The position numbers were made by a program, and so were the translations under genes. A stretch of 64,000 nucleotides of DNA, from the NCBI RefSeq assembly GCF_000003815.2, contig NC_049988.1:6600004-6664003 (forward strand), written 5' to 3'. How positions within the stretch are numbered: position 1 is the stretch's first letter; each line of letters starts with the position of its first letter. Of this stretch, positions 34,306 to 43,769 are shown piece after piece. The DNA comes from Branchiostoma floridae. Lineage: Eukaryota; Chordata; Leptocardii; Amphioxiformes; Branchiostomatidae. The notes below the pieces were generated by a model. That model did no database searches and was not told where the DNA came from. It was given only the letters and a program-made list of their open reading frames with translations.

Positions 34306-36134
34306 GTATGTGGTAATGTAAAAATAAGTTACTAACTTGAGTTTACTCGTCTGTCCCAAAGTATCAAAAAATCTCAAGCACGTGACCCAGTGGATGAAAG
34401 GTAGTTGTAAGTTTGAAGCGTCCCCCGTCTTGACCCAGGCACTATTTTACTTCACTGATGCATATCACCCCATGAATTTGCAGAAGTGTATTCATTTTTC
34501 CCTCTCTCTTGTCCCCTTTCTAATTTCCACTTTTGACTTTTCTTCCGTGTAATGGAAATTATAGATTATCATTGACGCATATATTCAAAGATCTTGTTAG
34601 TCAAGCCCCGAGCTTTGGGGGGGGGGGGGGTCTTACTTGTGCGTATGTCAAGTCTTTATGAGTTTTAGTCAATAGGGACAATGTATTTTTGGCTTAGGTA
34701 AAGTTTCCGACCGGAAAAGTTATTTTTCCGTTCGATAACATTAATAAGGTTTACAACGGCGGGGCAAGTAAAAATGACTTTTTCTTTTTAATTTTCGGAC
34801 GTGATCTTTACCAAACCCCCAAAAATGACAAATTGCAACTCATATGGAATTTAGAGTCGCACAAAAGACCCCCCCCCCAACCCCCCCTTGGCAAACTCTG
34901 TGATTTGATCTGCAATTATTTGGCGTCATCGCTAATGCGTGTGTAATGTAAATAATGCTAATCGCAAACCTTTGCATGCATTTTCTGTTTACACTAGTCA
35001 GTTGTCAATGACATGACTCAACACCATCGAAATTCTATACCCAAAACTCATTATGTTCAGCACAAAGTCAAAGTGGACATTTGAGTGACAATTATTATTT
35101 TCTGAGCAAATACTATCGTTACAACTATGTACTAATCAAATATGGTCGACTCTTGAACTGTCACAAACTGATACGAGTAAAATAATGACCTTTGAACATA
35201 ACCAGTGTGTGAAAGAGAAGGTCGAAAACCATGACCTAATCTTATGGGACAACATATCAATAGAATATTGTCATCTTTTAGAATACGAGAGTCCTTCAAA
35301 TTTTAGAGAAACATTGGGATCATTTATTGATGATTCTGACAAGGTTTGGGAAAAGGATTAACTATGACAAATTCTAATAGACTTTGGACATAACTTTGGT
35401 ATACCATGTCAATGTATCATCATCACGTCATAGATCTTTACAAACTAGTAGATAAATGTTAAATGCTACCATAACATCAGAAACCTCTGAAAATCATGCT
35501 TGGTTGTGTTTATGGTTTCAATAACAAAGGGATTAAAATCTATTTCCATAATAATTATGGGTGTAAACAATTGTCATGTTAAAGCCGGTAATGTCAACAA
35601 TTGATACAAAAACAGTTTACGTTTTCACAACATTTTATGTACATTGGAATGTTATGATGTAATCTTTCTACACAAACTAATGTCACTGTCTGTTATTTTG
35701 GTTACTTTACTTTTAAACGGATTTAGTTTCAACACCAGATGTCCAGATTTCAAAACATGTGAGGAGGTAAAGAGGAAATCTTATAACAGAGGAAATACCA
35801 AGACTCTCAGAGGGCTTGAAAAATCGTTTTTGAGATAAGGGAAAGCAAAGTTCCTGTGGGCTAAGGGTGTGTGTCTCATGCTATTTAACCGATCATTTAT
35901 ATGTTAGCTATCCGGGCTAAGACCGAGTAGAAACGTTGCAGGATCTAGGAAAGTTGTAAACTTCGTAACGTCACAATAACTTTTACCGTAGGCTGTCCGA
36001 TCGTACGAACTGGATGATTTTTTCTTTACAATTTTCAAGCAGAACCAATCACTGACAGTGATCGCAGACAGTTCCTATCCATAACAAGACAGATGAATTT
36101 CGGGTGGCATTTGGGCGTCAATCTTAAGAATAAC
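34306..36134. other. No gene seen; G and C runs
   Basis: 14 G at 34617-34630; C10, AA, C7 at 34869-34887. No supportable exon or RNA. Confidence 0.45.
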
Positions 36135-36545
36135 GTCGGTTTGTGATCGTACAGCAATCTTACGACAATCGCACGGAGGCTAATTAGACTGTAGGGCGAC
36201 AACATGGTACTACGGTTTATATGGCTATTCTATCCGTAACCAAACATAATTACAACATATGCACGACTATCATAAGAATACCATTCCCCTGTGATCGTAC
36301 GACAAGAGTACGACAATTATACGGCTTATTTATGACCTGAAGCTATCCAGAGAGTAAGACCATTACACGACACAATTTTTATTTCATGACGACCTTACAA
36401 TTTTACTCCGAACGACCGTAAGAAAATTGTTCGCTTATGATCGTAAGACGATCGCACGACAACCGTACGCCTTATACCTGCCCCAAACCTAACCAGACTC
36501 TTAAGATGACAACACGACACGCCGGTTTACATGACGACCTTACCG
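36135..36545 (+). repeat. Degenerate tandem repeat, about 150 bp, TCGTACGAC-rich
   Basis: Three diverged blocks begin TGTGATCGTACAGCAATC, TGTGATCGTACGACAAGA and TATGATCGTAAGACGATC. The last two also share ATGACGACCTTAC and TTTACTCCG. The CGTACGAC/CGCACGAC word recurs in the arrays at 38490-39160 and near 45470-45630 and 47185-47240. Confidence 0.6.
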
Positions 36546-37076
36546 CTTTACTCCGGGTTAAGTTGCCCAGACGGCCGATATCATACGCCAGATAACGATT
36601 CGACTTTGTTCAAGGACACTTTCTATGTAACAGGTTAACAAACTGTAGCCAGTATCGACACATCCCATTGCGTTTCCGTGTGTTTGTGTATAGACTTTGT
36701 ATAATGAATGACATGTTTGAAAGAGAAATATCATGTAAACAATTTTCTACACAATTAGCAATTATTCAAGTGGTCACACGGTGTTTGTTATTGAAAAGGT
36801 ATTGTTATTTTGTCCTTGGAATTATTTGTGTGCACATGCCAGGTTGAACGTCCTTCCCCAATGAACGATGAAATAAATTTTATGTATAAACGCGACTAAG
36901 TAAACCAACAGCACGAATACGTTTGGTACACGTCGTTAATGCTCGTCTATGGCGGAACGACGATTTTCTTAATAATTTACAGAATGATTATGGAATATTT
37001 ACACAGATTATATTGTTGCAGCTGTGTACGAAGAAATCAAAGCAAAGCAAATAAAGAATTAAACTTTTCGGTGGAT

Positions 37077-37729
37077 GTCCCTGTAGCTCAACTGAGAGCA
37101 ATCTCGCTTACAGTTGGAACTGCTGGTTTCAACCTGTCGGTAACTGTGAGACCAAAGTTCAAATCCGGAGAAGACTATATCCTGGTTAGGGTTGCACCTA
37201 TCTTTTGGAAGGGACGTAAAATGGGGTCCCGTTTCAGGGCTCGAAATACTGAGTGCATGTGCACCCAGGTGCACCCAAAATAGGAACTGTGCACCCAATT
37301 ATTTTCAGTGGGTGCACAGGGTGCACCCAAATATTTTCTTAGGTTTATATGTATGGAAAGACAAGTATACTATTATGCATCATATTCTGGACATCTAAGT
37401 GTTAGAAAGATAATAAAAATGTCTGTCATGTTACTTGTTTAAGAATTTGATAGCTTGTAACTATTTTTTGTTATTAGGTATTTTTGACATTCTACCTAAA
37501 CTTAAGTGGTGCACCCAAAAATGTTTTGGTGCACCCAATTTTTTAAGCTGGGTGCACCGGTGCACCTATTCCCAAAAATGAATTTCGAGCCCTGCGTTTT
37601 AAGGAGGTGCCTCAAGCTAGTTTAAGTGCAAGGGCTACCTATACATCATTTCCTTCATTTCAAAAATGCTATTCTGCTGAAACAGAAAGAAACTTGCTAG
37701 CCAAGGTGCCACTTTGCACTACAAGGCGA
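37077..37729 (+). repeat. tRNA-derived SINE (CTCAACTG family), split by a hAT-like MITE
   Basis: The head GTCCCTGTAGCTCAACTGAG, B-box-like AGTTCAAATCCGG and first body segment (GGGACGTAAAATGGGGTCCC) end at 37234. The body resumes at 37595 with CGTTTTAAGGAGGTGCCTC and GAAACAGAAAGAAACTTGCT. The missing middle is filled by the element at 37235-37594. Confidence 0.8.
37235..37594. mobile_element. hAT-like MITE with GTGCACCCA subterminal repeats, 360 bp
   Basis: CAGGGCTCGAAATACTG and the complementary GAATTTCGAGCCCTG form the ends. CGTTT occurs immediately outside on both sides (37230-37234 and 37595-37599). At least ten copies of GTGCACC/GGTGCAC are packed within about 90 bp of each end; the central 180 bp is AT-rich and contains none. 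Inserted into a SINE. Confidence 0.8.
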
Positions 37730-38265
37730 GCGACAAACAACAGTTTAACTTATTTCGGCCTCCTCTGAGGTTTTTGGTGGCTCCGAGTCGATAACTCCCT
37801 TTTCCCCTGGTGTAAAATGAACGCTGGAACATTCGAACCGACCGGCAAGGGGACCGCCTTTCCATTTGATGTATTTACCCGGCACTACGCCAACTGAGCC
37901 TCAACAAAGCAAGCAACAAACAACAGTATGACTTGTTTCGGCTTCCTCTGAGGTTTTGATGGTTCCGAGTCGATAACTCCCTGTTCCCCGGTGTAAAATG
38001 AACGCTGGAACATTCGAACCAACCGACAAGGGGACCGCCTTTCCATTTGATGTATTTACCCGAGACTACGCCAACTGAGCCTCAACAAAGTAAGCAACAA
38101 ACAACAGTATGACTTGTTTCGGCCTCTTCTGAGGTTTTGATGGTTCCGAGTCGATAACTCCCTGTTCCCCGGTGTAAAATGAACGCTGGAACATTCGAAC
38201 CAACCGACAAGGGGACCGCCTTTCCATTTGATGTATTTACCCGAGACTACGCAACTGAGCCTCAC
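37730..38265 (+). repeat. 182 bp tandem repeat, three copies
   Basis: Units begin at about 37730, 37913 and 38094 (GC(G/A)ACAAACAACAGT) and include GAGTCGATAACTCCC, AATGAACGCTGGAACATTCG and GGGGACCGCCTTTCC. Copies 2 and 3 are almost identical; copy 1 is more diverged. The first unit starts exactly where the SINE tail ends. Confidence 0.85.
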
Positions 38266-38369
38266 GAGAGTTTAATGGGGTTTGATATCCGGACGACGGC
38301 GTTGACAAATCGCACCGCAACAATTCGCACGTCGAGGGGTATTGATTTTGGGATTTGGGGTGCCCAATT

Positions 38370-39030
38370 CAGGGTTTCGCCTGTTGGACTATGCATAACG
38401 CCAGCAACCTTCATGAACTCTCGGACCTTGTACTTAGCGAAATGTACTAAGATGCTGTCAATTAATGGGTAACGGTGTAACAACTTGTGTCGCACGATCT
38501 TCACACGATTTCGACATGTCGTATACGACTTCGGCCCAAGTTCAGGGTTTCGCTTGTTGGACTATGCGTAACCACATTCATGAACCCTCGGACCTTGTAC
38601 TTAGCGCAATGTGCTTAGAGCGGTCAATTAATGGGTAACGGTGTAACAACATTTGTCATACAATCTTCGCACGATTTCGACATGTCGTAGGACTTAAGCC
38701 CAAGTTCGAGGGTTTACCTGTTGAACTATGCATAGCCACATTTATGAACCCTCGGACCTTGTACTTAGCGCAATGTGCTTTAAGAGCGGTCAATTCATTG
38801 GTAACGGTGTAACAACATTTGTCGTAAGATATTCGCACGATTTCAACACGTCGTGGGACTTAACTTAGGCGCAAATCAGGGTTTTGCCTGATTAACTATG
38901 CATAGCCACATTCATGAACTCCCGTACCTTGTACTTAGCGAAATGTACTTAGAGAGGTAAACTAATGGGTAACGGTGTAGCAACATGTGTCGTACGATGT
39001 TCGTACGATTTCGACATGTCGTAGGACTTT
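38370..39030 (+). repeat. Tandem repeat, about 170 bp, four copies
   Basis: Units start near 38370, 38543, 38707 and 38877. Shared words include CAGGGTTTCGC, CTCGGACCTTGTACTTAGCG, ATGGGTAACGGTGTAACAAC and ACGATTTCGACATGTCGTA. Periods are 173, 164 and 170 bp. The array lies directly downstream of the 182 bp array and is unrelated to it. The ORFs seen across both are products of the repetition. Confidence 0.85.
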
Positions 39031-39099
39031 AAGTAAGCTGTTACAGCAACCTTCCTCCGACAGACCTAAGATAGCGACTCGTACAAGACTATCCCAAAA

Positions 39100-39166
39100 A
39101 TTTATGATCGCCCGACAATCGTACGACGATCGTATGCCGAATGCGATCGGGTCATAAATTGAGAAC
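39100..39166. other. Inverted repeat rich in CGATCG/CGTACGAC
   Basis: AATTTATGATCGCCCGACAA at the left and GCGATCGGGTCATAAATT at the right are imperfect complements around CGTACGACGATCGTATG. It may be a boundary fragment of the element family behind the TCGTACGAC words. Confidence 0.4.
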
Positions 39167-40228
39167 TAGCAATGTTTAATGTACTCTTAATTGTTTCTTT
39201 ACTACTGCATACTGTTAACGGTAGACTCATCGTAAATTTTTTTTCAGGCCACCAAGGGAATTTCACTAATCTAACTACAATGAAATGTAACCACAACCTA
39301 TCACCTCTGAACAATCACTCCCTATATTAGGCTATAAACAATATACATTAAGCCGTATAAACACACTTTGATACCCTTGTCATGCCTCCGTATCTAAAAT
39401 ACAACCTTAGTCTTCTTATGTGTTTATTTTCGCGTCTAAATACTTGGAATTGTATAGTTGATATATCCCGGGTCTTGTTCTTACACTTGATCTAATGTAA
39501 ATAAAGTATATCATTGGAGGACAGGTTTGGGACATGTGTGCCGTTAGAATGTCGTTTGGTGATAAATTAGTGATTTGAGACACCTGTTACGTCTTTCATT
39601 TAAATTGTATACGAATCTCTAAGTCCTGAAGTATGTACAAAGAAATGTGTTAGTTTATAGCCTAGAACCTTGCGATTTATTTGGGAATACATGTGGCTAG
39701 CCTAGTTCTCCAGGCATTCGCAAAGGGCCCTCAAACTCCAGGGAAAAACTCAAAAGTCAAAAGTCCGAATATAAAGAACATTTGAAACAGTCCCCCTACC
39801 CAGAACAGGAGGAAGTTAGGACTTAAAAGTCTTGACAACAATTGTTGAACTATTGAAGAAGCCGAAGTATTATTTCTTAACCATCGGAAATCCATATTCT
39901 TCAAGCAAACAAAGGACGATCTGTCGTATCTATAATGTTTGCGGTATCTTTTCATGTAGATTCTTTAAGCCATATATATCACGATTTTACCCCAGAATAT
40001 GTTTACCAGTAGGAACCGGGATGGTTTCATTTTTAATGTTACACGCTAATCGAGAGATATTTTTTTCAGTCTTACCTCGGGGAACGCAGTTATATATAGC
40101 TTTGGTGACCATGTCGCATGGTACGCATTTAATTAAAGGGCGGTTTTCGGAGAATAATAATCCTTTAGTGGGTTGTTTGGATTCTGTTTCTTCTGTATTT
40201 TTAATGCGGGCCAACGTATTCGACACAC
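39167..40228. other. No gene recognised; long overlapping open frames
   Basis: The plus strand is open for 156 codons (39832-40302) but runs into the SINE head, and the minus strand is open for 79 codons (39987-40226). The minus frame looks slightly more protein-like (ending NETIPVPTGKHILG), but neither has a motif or convincing splice signals. Confidence 0.3.
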
Positions 40229-40540
40229 GTCCCTGTAGCTCAACTGGTAGTGCAGTCTCACAGTTCAGCTTCTGGTTCCAATTATTAGTTCGTATCTTGT
40301 AGACTCCGGTTCAAATACTGGGTTGGGCATCACGGTTAGGGCTGCACCCGTTTTTCGGAAGGAACGTAAAATGGGGGTCCCGCGTTCAAGGAGGTGCCTT
40401 GAGCGCGTTAAGAAGGAAGGGCTATTAGCAACCCCTCCCTACAAAAATACTCTGCTACAAAAACAGCAAGAAAACTTGCTGCTCTGTATACCACAAGGCA
40501 CAACAAGGGCCCGAAGGAACAAACCGGCTGAAACATCCTC
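40229..40540 (+). repeat. tRNA-derived SINE (CTCAACTGGTAG family), complete
   Basis: A box TAGCTCAACTGGTAG (40236-40250); B box GGTTCAAATACTGGG (about 40308). Body with GGTCCCGCGTTCAAGGAGGT, CAACCCCTCCCTACAAAAAT and AAACAGCAAGAAAACTTGCT. This is the only uninterrupted copy of the family in the window and serves as its reference for the split copies at 29348 and 37077. Confidence 0.8.
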
Positions 40541-40599
40541 TAGCCTTCTTGTACATGTTTGCATGTTTATTCCTTGTTGTGTTAGTAACCATTTAGAAC

Positions 40600-40890
40600 G
40601 AGATATCGTCATTTGAGAGCCAACTTTCCGACGACTTTCCGGCAAGTACTTGGTGCCCGATGATCGGATTTTGATTGGAATTCTATATGGCATTTCAACA
40701 GTTGTTTAAACTACCGAAGAGGCACGGCCGTTCCTAGTGTGTACAGAGATATCATCATTTGGAGTAAACTTTCCGATGACTTTCCGGCAAATACTTGGCA
40801 CATGGTGATCGGATTTTGATTGGAATTCTATATGGCATCTCAACAGTTTAAACGACCGGAGAGGCACGTTTTTTTCTTGAGTGTGTACAG
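40600..40890 (+). repeat. 146 bp tandem duplication
   Basis: Copies begin GAGATATCGTCATTTG (40600) and GAGATATCATCATTTG (40746). They share GACTTTCCGGCAA, GATCGGATTTTGATTGGAAT and TTCTATATGGCAT. The second copy has several short indels. Confidence 0.85.
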
Positions 40891-41427
40891 TCCGGGGCTT
40901 AAACGTAAAGCAAACAAGATCATAGGTCGTTCACCTGGATAGGTACGGTTATAAAATATGCATGGATTTTCTGTGACACCGGTATGTGTGCACTACAAAG
41001 GTACATACATGTGTTCCACTTTTCACAAGCCAGTGTATTCAGTAGATCTAACCAATGGTTTCCCCATTCAAACCACATACAAATGATGTTGACTGAAAAA
41101 GACATAGAACAAACACGAGGCATTGAATCGGGTCGAAAAGGGTGGCTACTTCGAGCTCTTGAAGAATTGCTACCTGTGCGATTCGCCACACCTGAACAAG
41201 GCATTGAAAGGTGCTTAATGTTAGCACAACGTTACGCTACAAACTATGAACCATTGTTCTTCATTTTTACATAAGTACCATACGGCACACATGGTTGACT
41301 AGAGGGGGGGGGATTGCTATTTGTGTGTTTGCGGGGTGGAACAAAGACAATACTGCTTATCCAGTGTTTGCGAGTTATTTTTAGCCTATCTGCAAATCCC
41401 TGCATTTTGACCTCCCCAAGACCACTT

Positions 41428-41818
41428 ACCGATTTTTAAACGTATCCCGGTAAAAATCACAAACCTAAGATTGACTTAAACTTGCCAAGCAACAACCAAA
41501 GAAAGAATGTAACCTAAAACATATCACATACCGTAACAGAGTTTTTGACTTATAAAACATAGCAGCCAGTATTTATGTAAGGCCTTACCGGTACTAGTGT
41601 CGCCAGAACAAGCCAAAGACTACGTACCTATTCTCAAACGTATCCAGTATGAATCACAATCTCTAGATTTATTAAAACTTCACAAGCAACATCAAAGAAG
41701 AAGAATATAACATATCCCATACCGTAAGAGATTTTTTGACCTGTAAAATATAGCAGTACTTATGTAAGGTACTCACCGGCACAAGTGTCGCAAGAACAAG
41801 CCCCACAAAAAGCGTAGC
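41428..41818 (-). repeat. Tandem duplication of about 200 bp including exon sequence
   Basis: Copy 1 (about 41428-41616) and copy 2 (about 41631-41818) share CAAACGTATCC, ATCACAAAC/ATCACAATC, CAAGCAAC, ATATCACATACCGTAA/ATATCCCATACCGTAA and TTATGTAAGG, and then the coding 3' end plus donor of the exon at 41777-41851. The duplication therefore copied the end of the first exon and part of the following intron. Confidence 0.8.
41589..41627 (-). CDS. Duplicated mini-exon candidate (13 codons)
   Basis: On the minus strand, GAGAATAG could serve as an acceptor. It is followed by 39 bases open in phase 0 to 0, encoding VRSLWLVLATLVP, and then GTAAGG. The sequence is the copied 3' end of the upstream first exon (there ...VGLVLATLVP). 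Frame, hydrophobicity and donor are all preserved. If spliced in after the first exon it would lengthen the hydrophobic core of the signal peptide; if not, it is a relic. Confidence 0.35.
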
Positions 41819-41851
41819 CGACATCGTAGACCGGTTTACAGTAGAAGCCAT
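41777..41851 (-). CDS. First coding exon of an unknown secreted or membrane protein
   Basis: The minus strand reads GCTACCACCATGGCT, an optimal Kozak context. It then encodes 25 residues, MASTVNRSTMSATLFVGLVL followed by ATLVP, and stops at GCCG before GTGAGT, a consensus donor in phase 0. The N-terminus has the polar start and hydrophobic core of a signal peptide or signal anchor. A second in-frame ATG lies at residue 10. The upstream frame is open to another ATG eight codons earlier in a poorer context. Later exons should lie at lower coordinates, but I could not identify one with confidence. The protein family is unknown. Confidence 0.5.
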
Positions 41852-42600
41852 GGTGGTAGCTTGTCGTTCACACACCGCTTCAAAAATCCCGGTATGCTTA
41901 CAGCGTTGTAGTTGTCGAAATGCGTTGAGACGAGTCTACATCCTCGTACTATAGTGTAACAAGTCGCTTGTGCCCCTCGGTCTTTTACCGGGCCGCGCCA
42001 GTTGTTATCTCGGTATCGGAGATTAAATCAACCGCCCAGGTGTGGAAAGGAACGCGGTGAGGTTGGGGGAGTCTTCCGTCCTTCCTACCAGGATGTTCTG
42101 TACTGAAATGTAGTCTTCTTTCCTTAGTAAGAAAGGTGGAAATTTGAGCCAAATCCCCTCCGTTGGATCAAGGACAACTGATGTCAGTGACACAGTTTTC
42201 TGATGTAACAGTTCACATACCCACACTCACACACAGCTCGTCCGTGAGAGTGCTTTTGAAATCAGTCCCCTGCTAAACAACTATTAGGTGGGTGGGTGAC
42301 AGGCTCCAACAGTTGTCCCTTGATCTATGCCCCGCGGGCCTGAGTGGTTTCTGACCAGAAAAAAATAAAACGCTGTGGAATTCTGGTAGCCGATACGGTG
42401 AATGAAACCGGCGGTCTCGGTGCCTCACCTAAGGGCGGCTCAGGTGACATGTGATGCCGCCGAACTCCTGTGGTACGTCCGTTGGCGTGGAGTCCTTCAA
42501 TGCCCAGTCAACCGCTTGCTTTACACACTAGAACCCTAGTGTACAGCTTAGTAGAGTGCCCGGCCAAGTCTCTCTCTCACTGCCATACAGTAAACACACT
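41852..42600 (-). other. 5' flank or UTR of the minus-strand exon
   Basis: It is more GC-rich than the rest of the window and contains several CpG-dense stretches (for example 42395-42490), consistent with a promoter-proximal region. No coding exon is seen. Confidence 0.3.
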
Positions 42601-42654
42601 GAGTACGTTTGGCAGCGATCAGCAAGGTTTATCGATTGTTTAAACACGCCAGGA

Positions 42655-42700
42655 CGAGTCCATGCAAATGAGGACACACCACCAGCCAATCAGGAGCGCG
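42655..42700 (-). promoter_or_regulatory. Octamer plus CCAAT-type motif pair
   Basis: ATGCAAAT at 42662-42669 (ATTTGCAT on the minus strand) and CCAAT at 42686-42690, 16 bp apart, in a GC-rich setting about 830 bp upstream of the minus-strand ATG at 41851. Either orientation is possible. No TATA box in proper register was found. Confidence 0.25.
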
Positions 42701-42867
42701 GGTTCGTGGTGCCGCCCGATGACACTATAGGGGGGTGTCTTATCTTTGACAGGTGCTCAGGATATCCAGTGATCTTCAGTCTAAAGAAGAGCCCCAGATC
42801 CGATGTCTGTCATGCTTTAACAGTCGTCTGGAGAGAACAGATAAATAAAGGAAGGGCGAAGTATTAG

Positions 42868-43019
42868 AAGTGGAGACTGTTTAACCGTACAAGGGTAGTG
42901 ACTTAAATTGACACATGAATTTTCCATAAGAAAAACGACCTTTAGCTATCGGATGAAAATTACTATAGTGGTATATTTATCGGGAGATATAAAAAAAAAC
43001 TTGAAAACATGAAAGAAAA
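42868..43019. other. No gene seen
   Basis: Short AT-rich spacer before a minisatellite. Confidence 0.4.
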
Positions 43020-43325
43020 CGAATATGGAGATTTTAGTAAACATTTCTTAGCAGAAAGGAATCCGGAGAAATCTAGAAAACTTTCTAGGAAAACAAGGTA
43101 TCCGTAGCAGTTCTAGAAAACATCATCCTGGAGAAATATTAATTCGGAGATCTAGAAAATATTTCTGGAAAAATAAATGCGGACATCTCGAAAAAAATTC
43201 TGAAAAATGAATCCAGAGATGTAATAAGCCTTCTGGACAAGGGATTCCGGAGATATCTAGTAAACGTTTCTGGAATAAAAGATTCCTGAAATATGGTTAA
43301 CATTTCTCGGTAAACAGGAAGCCAT
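43020..43325 (+). repeat. Degenerate minisatellite, about 45-48 bp unit
   Basis: About six units built from GGAGAAATCTAGAAAACTTT, CTGGAAAA and AATCCGGAG-type words. Substantial divergence between the units. Confidence 0.65.
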
Positions 43326-43643
43326 CTTCTAAGACTTTACTGAGAAAAAGAGATCAACCCCACTACGTAGGACTTCTCAATCCCCACGTTATCTCCAATT
43401 TGAGGATTTAAATAAGGGCTCGAATCCCTCTTGTTGACTTTTCCAGTGACCCCTTGCCTTCTAGTTGTGAGTATTTCTGTCCGAACGAAAACAAAACGTT
43501 GTGAAGCCAGATCACACTGCAGAAAATGACGGACTGCGAACTGAAAAGAATATTTATCCGGCGGAATATTTAATAGTGTCCGTTCGATTGTCACGCAAAT
43601 TTTTACCCTCGCCAATATTACAATGTTTTCGGTAGCTTCTGTT

Positions 43644-43647
<4 letters not shown>

Positions 43648-43735
<88 letters not shown>

Positions 43736-43769
43736 TGTGTGCGTGCGTGCGTGTGTGTGTGTGTGAGAG
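43648..43769 (+). repeat. (GT)n microsatellite
   Basis: An uninterrupted (GT) tract of about 84 bp at 43648-43731 is followed by GTGC/GAGA variants. The cysteine/valine ORFs across it are artefacts. Confidence 0.98.

Noticed and set aside
39832-40302. 156-codon ORF as a gene
   Set aside because: It runs into the tRNA-like head of a SINE, has no motif, and the minus strand is also largely open.
40984-41274. 96-codon plus-strand ORF with a helix-rich C-terminal half
   Set aside because: Protein-like in part, but the minus strand is open too and no acceptor, donor or family could be identified.
42556-42867. 103-codon plus-strand ORF as a gene (octamer and CCAAT inside it)
   Set aside because: No motif or splice signals, and the octamer/CCAAT pair lies within the frame rather than upstream.
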